DNA from: a virus
DNA length: 27,619 nucleotides
Virus record (IMG/VR): IMGVR_UViG_3300030104_003235
Span: 1-27,619 of that record
Direction: 5' to 3' (one strand)
Of this stretch, positions 24,427 to 27,619 are shown piece by piece. The first letter of the stretch is position 1. Each line of letters starts with the position of its first letter. The position numbers and the translations under genes are program-made. The notes beneath the pieces are model-generated. The model did not search any database. It was not told where the DNA came from and worked only from the letters and a program-made list of their open reading frames with translations.

Positions 24427-27400
24427 TTATTAATAGCATAAAGATTTTGACTAGTTCCAGAAATAGGTATACTATATCCTTTAACAACAGTTCCATCAGT
24501 TGAAACACCAATATTACCACCACTAGGTGCTTTTGTAAGAGTTATTAATTGACCAGTCTTAAATGGGTGGTTTGGTAAGTAAAGACTTTGAGTAGGAACA
24601 GAAACTTGACTAGCAGTTTCTCCTACAGAAACATATACTGAGGTTGATACTCCAGCAACTCCCCCCAAACCAAAAGACTGCTTGGGATTGAAGTAAACAA
24701 CATCATCTAACTTGGATACGAAGTAATCAGTTTTTATTGGTAATGTAATTGATCTTGGTATTGTTGTAACTTCAGTAGAAAGTGTATGAGCAGTTCCAGT
24801 AACACCCCTCTTAACTCTTAAAACATTTCTGTCTTCAAACTTATTAAGAACAGATAATGTTTCTGTACCTATACCAATAGTACTACCAACAGAAATTAAA
24901 TCTGAAGTTCTACCAACGTAAATATCAGTTATAATTCCTGCTGTTCCATTTAAAGCAACTTCTTTATAAAGAATTGTATTTTCTGTAGTAATACCCAATA
25001 CATGATTTCCTGCAAGATTTTGAATAGCGGTTGATAATCCAGAAACTATAATAGGAGTATTAAGTTCTAATTCATGAGGTTCTGTAAAGTATGCAGATAT
25101 TTTATTAGAATCTTTCCATGTAAATTGAACACCAGTAAATGAAGTATATTCAGTTTCAATAACAGATAATTCTGGACTATCTACAGATTTAACAACAGCA
25201 CTTAAACCATTTCCATTAGTTCCTGTATCATCAAAAACTAAACTATCACCAGATTTGTAATTATCTCCAACTTTTATAATATCAAGAGATTCTACATCTC
25301 CCTGAGAAACTGCTTCTACAACTGAAGATTGTGTAATAATATCATCCGATTGTATAAAATATGTGGATGAGAATTTATCAGATGATTTATATGGGAAAGT
25401 ATTTCTAACTAAATCTGAAGAATTAAAATCAAATGATTGTGTAATTTTATCTTCTGCATCTAAAACTACAGGAAGTGACCTATAAGTATGTCCAATAAAA
25501 TATGGGAAAACTGGTTCTAACTTTCCATTAGAAGCAGTACTAACACCAACAAAATAAGCATATACTCCATCAGGGTATTGTGGTGTTATACAATATCTAC
25601 CATTATGCTCATCTAGATCACCAGAAGCATCATAAAAATAGTCCTCTGCAAAAGTTCCTTCAACAAAAGTCAATAGTGCTGGTCTATTTTCAACTTTAGA
25701 AGAATCTAAACTATAACTTGGTCTTAAAAGAGTAACATCAGAATTATCAAAAGCATCAGTATATCCATAAGGACCATATATTGGATTACCATCATAAGCC
25801 CAACCTATAATAGGCGAGTGACTGCCTGTAAGATCTCCGAAGTATTCTTTACCTATATCAGTAGAATAACCTACTACAGAGTATCTAAGACCATGTACAG
25901 ACTGTGTTATAACCTCATCACTATATCTTGCAGTATATGGTCTTGTTGTTTGTATGCCGCATAATGATAATTTTCTAATATCTGTGTCAAATATAGCATT
26001 CTTTCCTGCAGGAATAACTTTTATAGAAGTTTTATCCGTACTAAATCCTGCTCCACCATTAAGTATTACAGTATCAATTATTCTTAAGTAAGTATCCGAT
26101 TCTACATTTCTATCAATAATAGGTCTTATCTTAGCACTAAATCCATCACCTTCTACAGATAAAGTTGGAGTAGAGTAATATTCATCTCCACCAGAATCAA
26201 TTCTAACTTTTACTATTTTTCCATTTTCAATAATAGGAACTATAGCAGGATTAATATCTTTATCTCTCCTACCAATACCATTCTTCAATAGTATTTCTGG
26301 TCTATTATGATAGTTTATAATAGTAGAAGAACCATATGATGTTCCTTTTTCATAAAGGAAAGCATCTATTATTTTTCCATCAATAACAGGAGTTAATTTA
26401 ACAGTCTCAGTTGTTATACCAGTAGAATATACTACTTCTGCAGTAACTGTAATATCGGGATAATTAAATGACTGTAATCCAGATCCCTTAGTTGTAAATT
26501 TTGTATAATTATTTTGATCATAATTCGTTGTTATAGTTCCACCTACTCCAGCATTTGCAATCCTAAATGAATCATTATCTAACTTGATTACCTTGTATTG
26601 AATTGAAGTAGATAGTTCTGTAATATCAGTAGTTTCTCCACCAGAGTAAACTATAGATTCTCCATTCTCAAATCCATGATTTTCAAAGATAATAGTATTT
26701 GTATAAGTGGAAATACCTGTAGACTTAACATAAATTTTCCTATTTACAAATAAATCACCTGGATCTACTATAGCAATAGAATTTAAAGTATTTTTAGCAT
26801 TTTTAAGTGTAAACTTATGAGTTCCTGTTTTTGCTACATTAGTAAATCCTATTGTATTAATTCCAGCATTATAATCAGATTCATCTTTAAAAAGATAAAC
26901 GCTACTTATTCCAAGAACTTGAGGATAGTATACTGCACCATCTTCTAATACTTCATAATCGGCACTATCACTTCCCTTAAAGGTACCAATTCCCAATGCA
27001 GGAAAACCATTTCTATTGTAAACTAATGGTTGACCACTTTCTAAATTATGATCATTTGAAAATCTAAGAGTTTCATTAACAGTATCAACATCACCACCAT
27101 TCCCTATAAGTCTACCATCAAATTCTAATGTTCTGTTCCTTTTTTTAATTACTGGTCTTAAAATACTATTACCACTATTACCACCAGTAATTTTTACTGA
27201 AAGAACATCCTCAATATCAAAATTTTGAGGGTCAACTAAAATTTCTCTAAGATGTCCAGATATAACTGGACGAACTAAAGCAGTTGTTCCAGATCCTGCT
27301 TTAATTTCTAATGAAGGTGGATTAATTATATCATATCCTTCACCACCAGTAATAACAGAAAACTTCTCTAATGGACCATAGAAAACACTATCAGATGATT

Positions 27401-27619
27401 TATAGTTTTCAATTTCTACACCATTTATCATCATTCCTACAGGACCAGGAATAGTTTTTGTATCTTCTCCCGTTTTTAAATTATATGATACTGGGAATTT
27501 TTTAAGTAATTCTTGAGATTGAAGTTGTTGGTTATAATGTCTTAATAGAGTAAATGTATGATCTACAAATACTGAACCTGTAATATCCTTAACAGTAAAT
27601 TCAACACTAGTACTAGAAG
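24366..27619 (-). CDS. giant gp7-position structural protein with YHYH domain, N-terminal part (partial)
   Basis: The frame is open to the right window edge, so the true start lies outside. The internal ATG at 27434 is preceded by in-frame coding text (FVDHTFTLLRHYNQQLQSQE, KTGEDTKTIPGPVGMMINGV) and is not the start. Counting from that ATG, residues 20-44, 405-427 and 449-473 are GxGY beta repeats. Residues 121-140 and 246-265 are 'H-(N/G)-(L/F)--G' hairpins. Residues about 537-650 form a YHYH domain: SHSPIIGWAYDGNPIYGPYG, then LDEHNGRYCITPQYPDGVYA and YFIGHTYRS. Near residues 835-900 is an RG-GT-H module. The chain stops at TAA 24366 through the frameshift and continues in the other frame. 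YHYH-containing giant virion proteins are known from marine T4-like phages. By position it may fill the baseplate-wedge role of T4 gp7, but that is inference. Confidence 0.78.
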   Translation of the reverse strand, partial: SSTSVEFTVKDITGSVFVDHTFTLLRHYNQQLQSQELLKKFPVSYNLKTGEDTKTIPGPVGMMINGVEIENYKSSDSVFYGPLEKFSVITGGEGYDIINPPSLEIKAGSGTTALVRPVISGHLREILVDPQNFDIEDVLSVKITGGNSGNSILRPVIKKRNRTLEFDGRLIGNGGDVDTVNETLRFSNDHNLESGQPLVYNRNGFPALGIGTFKGSDSADYEVLEDGAVYYPQVLGISSVYLFKDESDYNAGINTIGFTNVAKTGTHKFTLKNAKNTLNSIAIVDPGDLFVNRKIYVKSTGISTYTNTIIFENHGFENGESIVYSGGETTDITELSTSIQYKVIKLDNDSFRIANAGVGGTITTNYDQNNYTKFTTKGSGLQSFNYPDITVTAEVVYSTGITTETVKLTPVIDGKIIDAFLYEKGTSYGSSTIINYHNRPEILLKNGIGRRDKDINPAIVPIIENGKIVKVRIDSGGDEYYSTPTLSVEGDGFSAKIRPIIDRNVESDTYLRIIDTVILNGGAGFSTDKTSIKVIPAGKNAIFDTDIRKLSLCGIQTTRPYTARYSDEVITQSVHGLRYSVVGYSTDIGKEYFGDLTGSHSPIIGWAYDGNPIYGPYGYTDAFDNSDVTLLRPSYSLDSSKVENRPALLTFVEGTFAEDYFYDASGDLDEHNGRYCITPQYPDGVYAYFVGVSTASNGKLEPVFPYFIGHTYRSLPVVLDAEDKITQSFDFNSSDLVRNTFPYKSSDKFSSTYFIQSDDIITQSSVVEAVSQGDVESLDIIKVGDNYKSGDSLVFDDTGTNGNGLSAVVKSVDSPELSVIETEYTSFTGVQFTWKDSNKISAYFTEPHELELNTPIIVSGLSTAIQNLAGNHVLGITTENTILYKEVALNGTAGIITDIYVGRTSDLISVGSTIGIGTETLSVLNKFEDRNVLRVKRGVTGTAHTLSTEVTTIPRSITLPIKTDYFVSKLDDVVYFNPKQSFGLGGVAGVSTSVYVSVGETASQVSVPTQSLYLPNHPFKTGQLITLTKAPSGGNIGVSTDGTVVKGYSIPISGTSQNLYAINKSEDYIGITTQLSDLRSSLK

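Noticed and set aside
27432-27434. ATG at 27434 as the true start of the giant gene
   Set aside because: Coding sequence continues in frame to the right window edge (about 61 more codons) and resembles the rest of the protein. The start must lie beyond the window.

Overview
The window is visibly AT-rich and almost wholly coding on the minus strand, with genes touching or overlapping by one base. It is a segment of the late virion-structure cluster of a T4-like myovirus, read from high to low coordinates. I recognise T4 baseplate wedge gp8, neck proteins gp13 and gp14, tail-sheath completion protein gp15 and terminase small subunit gp16, in the T4 order. Giant glycine/serine/threonine-rich structural proteins take the place of T4 gp7 and gp9-gp12. 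Together with low GC this points to a marine T4-like phage of the Prochlorococcus/Synechococcus cyanophage (Kyanoviridae) or SAR11 pelagiphage type. The sequence alone does not decide between these hosts.

Layout in transcription order. (1) 27619-16213: one giant virion gene, more than 3,790 codons and open at the right window edge. It carries a YHYH domain and many short beta-rich repeats, and it sits in the gp7 position. It is broken by an apparent single-base frameshift near 24366-24426. (2) 16179-14548: gp8, preceded by a perfect T4-type late promoter box (TATAAATA). (3) 14544-7291: a 2,417-residue DUF4815-type baseplate/fibre protein. (4) 7291-7091: a 66-residue coiled-coil protein. (5) 7065-6727: a 112-residue beta-rich structural protein with its own TATAAATA box. 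(6) 6727-4838: a 629-residue repetitive fibre-like protein. (7) gp13, gp14, gp15 and gp16 down to 1015. (8) 1014-1: the start of a gene joining a DUF192-like domain to a C-terminal 'WVNV-TGGTC' domain, running off the left edge just where gp17 (large terminase) would be expected in T4.

The genes act together late in infection. The gp7-like protein, gp8 and the DUF4815 protein should build the baseplate wedge and its attached fibres. The 629-residue protein is probably a fibre or whisker-like part. gp13, gp14 and gp15 close the head-tail neck and the top of the tail, and gp16 recruits DNA for packaging. The most distinctive feature is that a few short beta-repeat modules recur across otherwise unrelated virion proteins. 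They occur inside gp8, gp14 and gp15, which in T4 are much smaller and lack them. I found no tRNA, CRISPR array, insertion sequence, integrase or clear factor-independent terminator. There is no non-coding stretch longer than about 35 bases.
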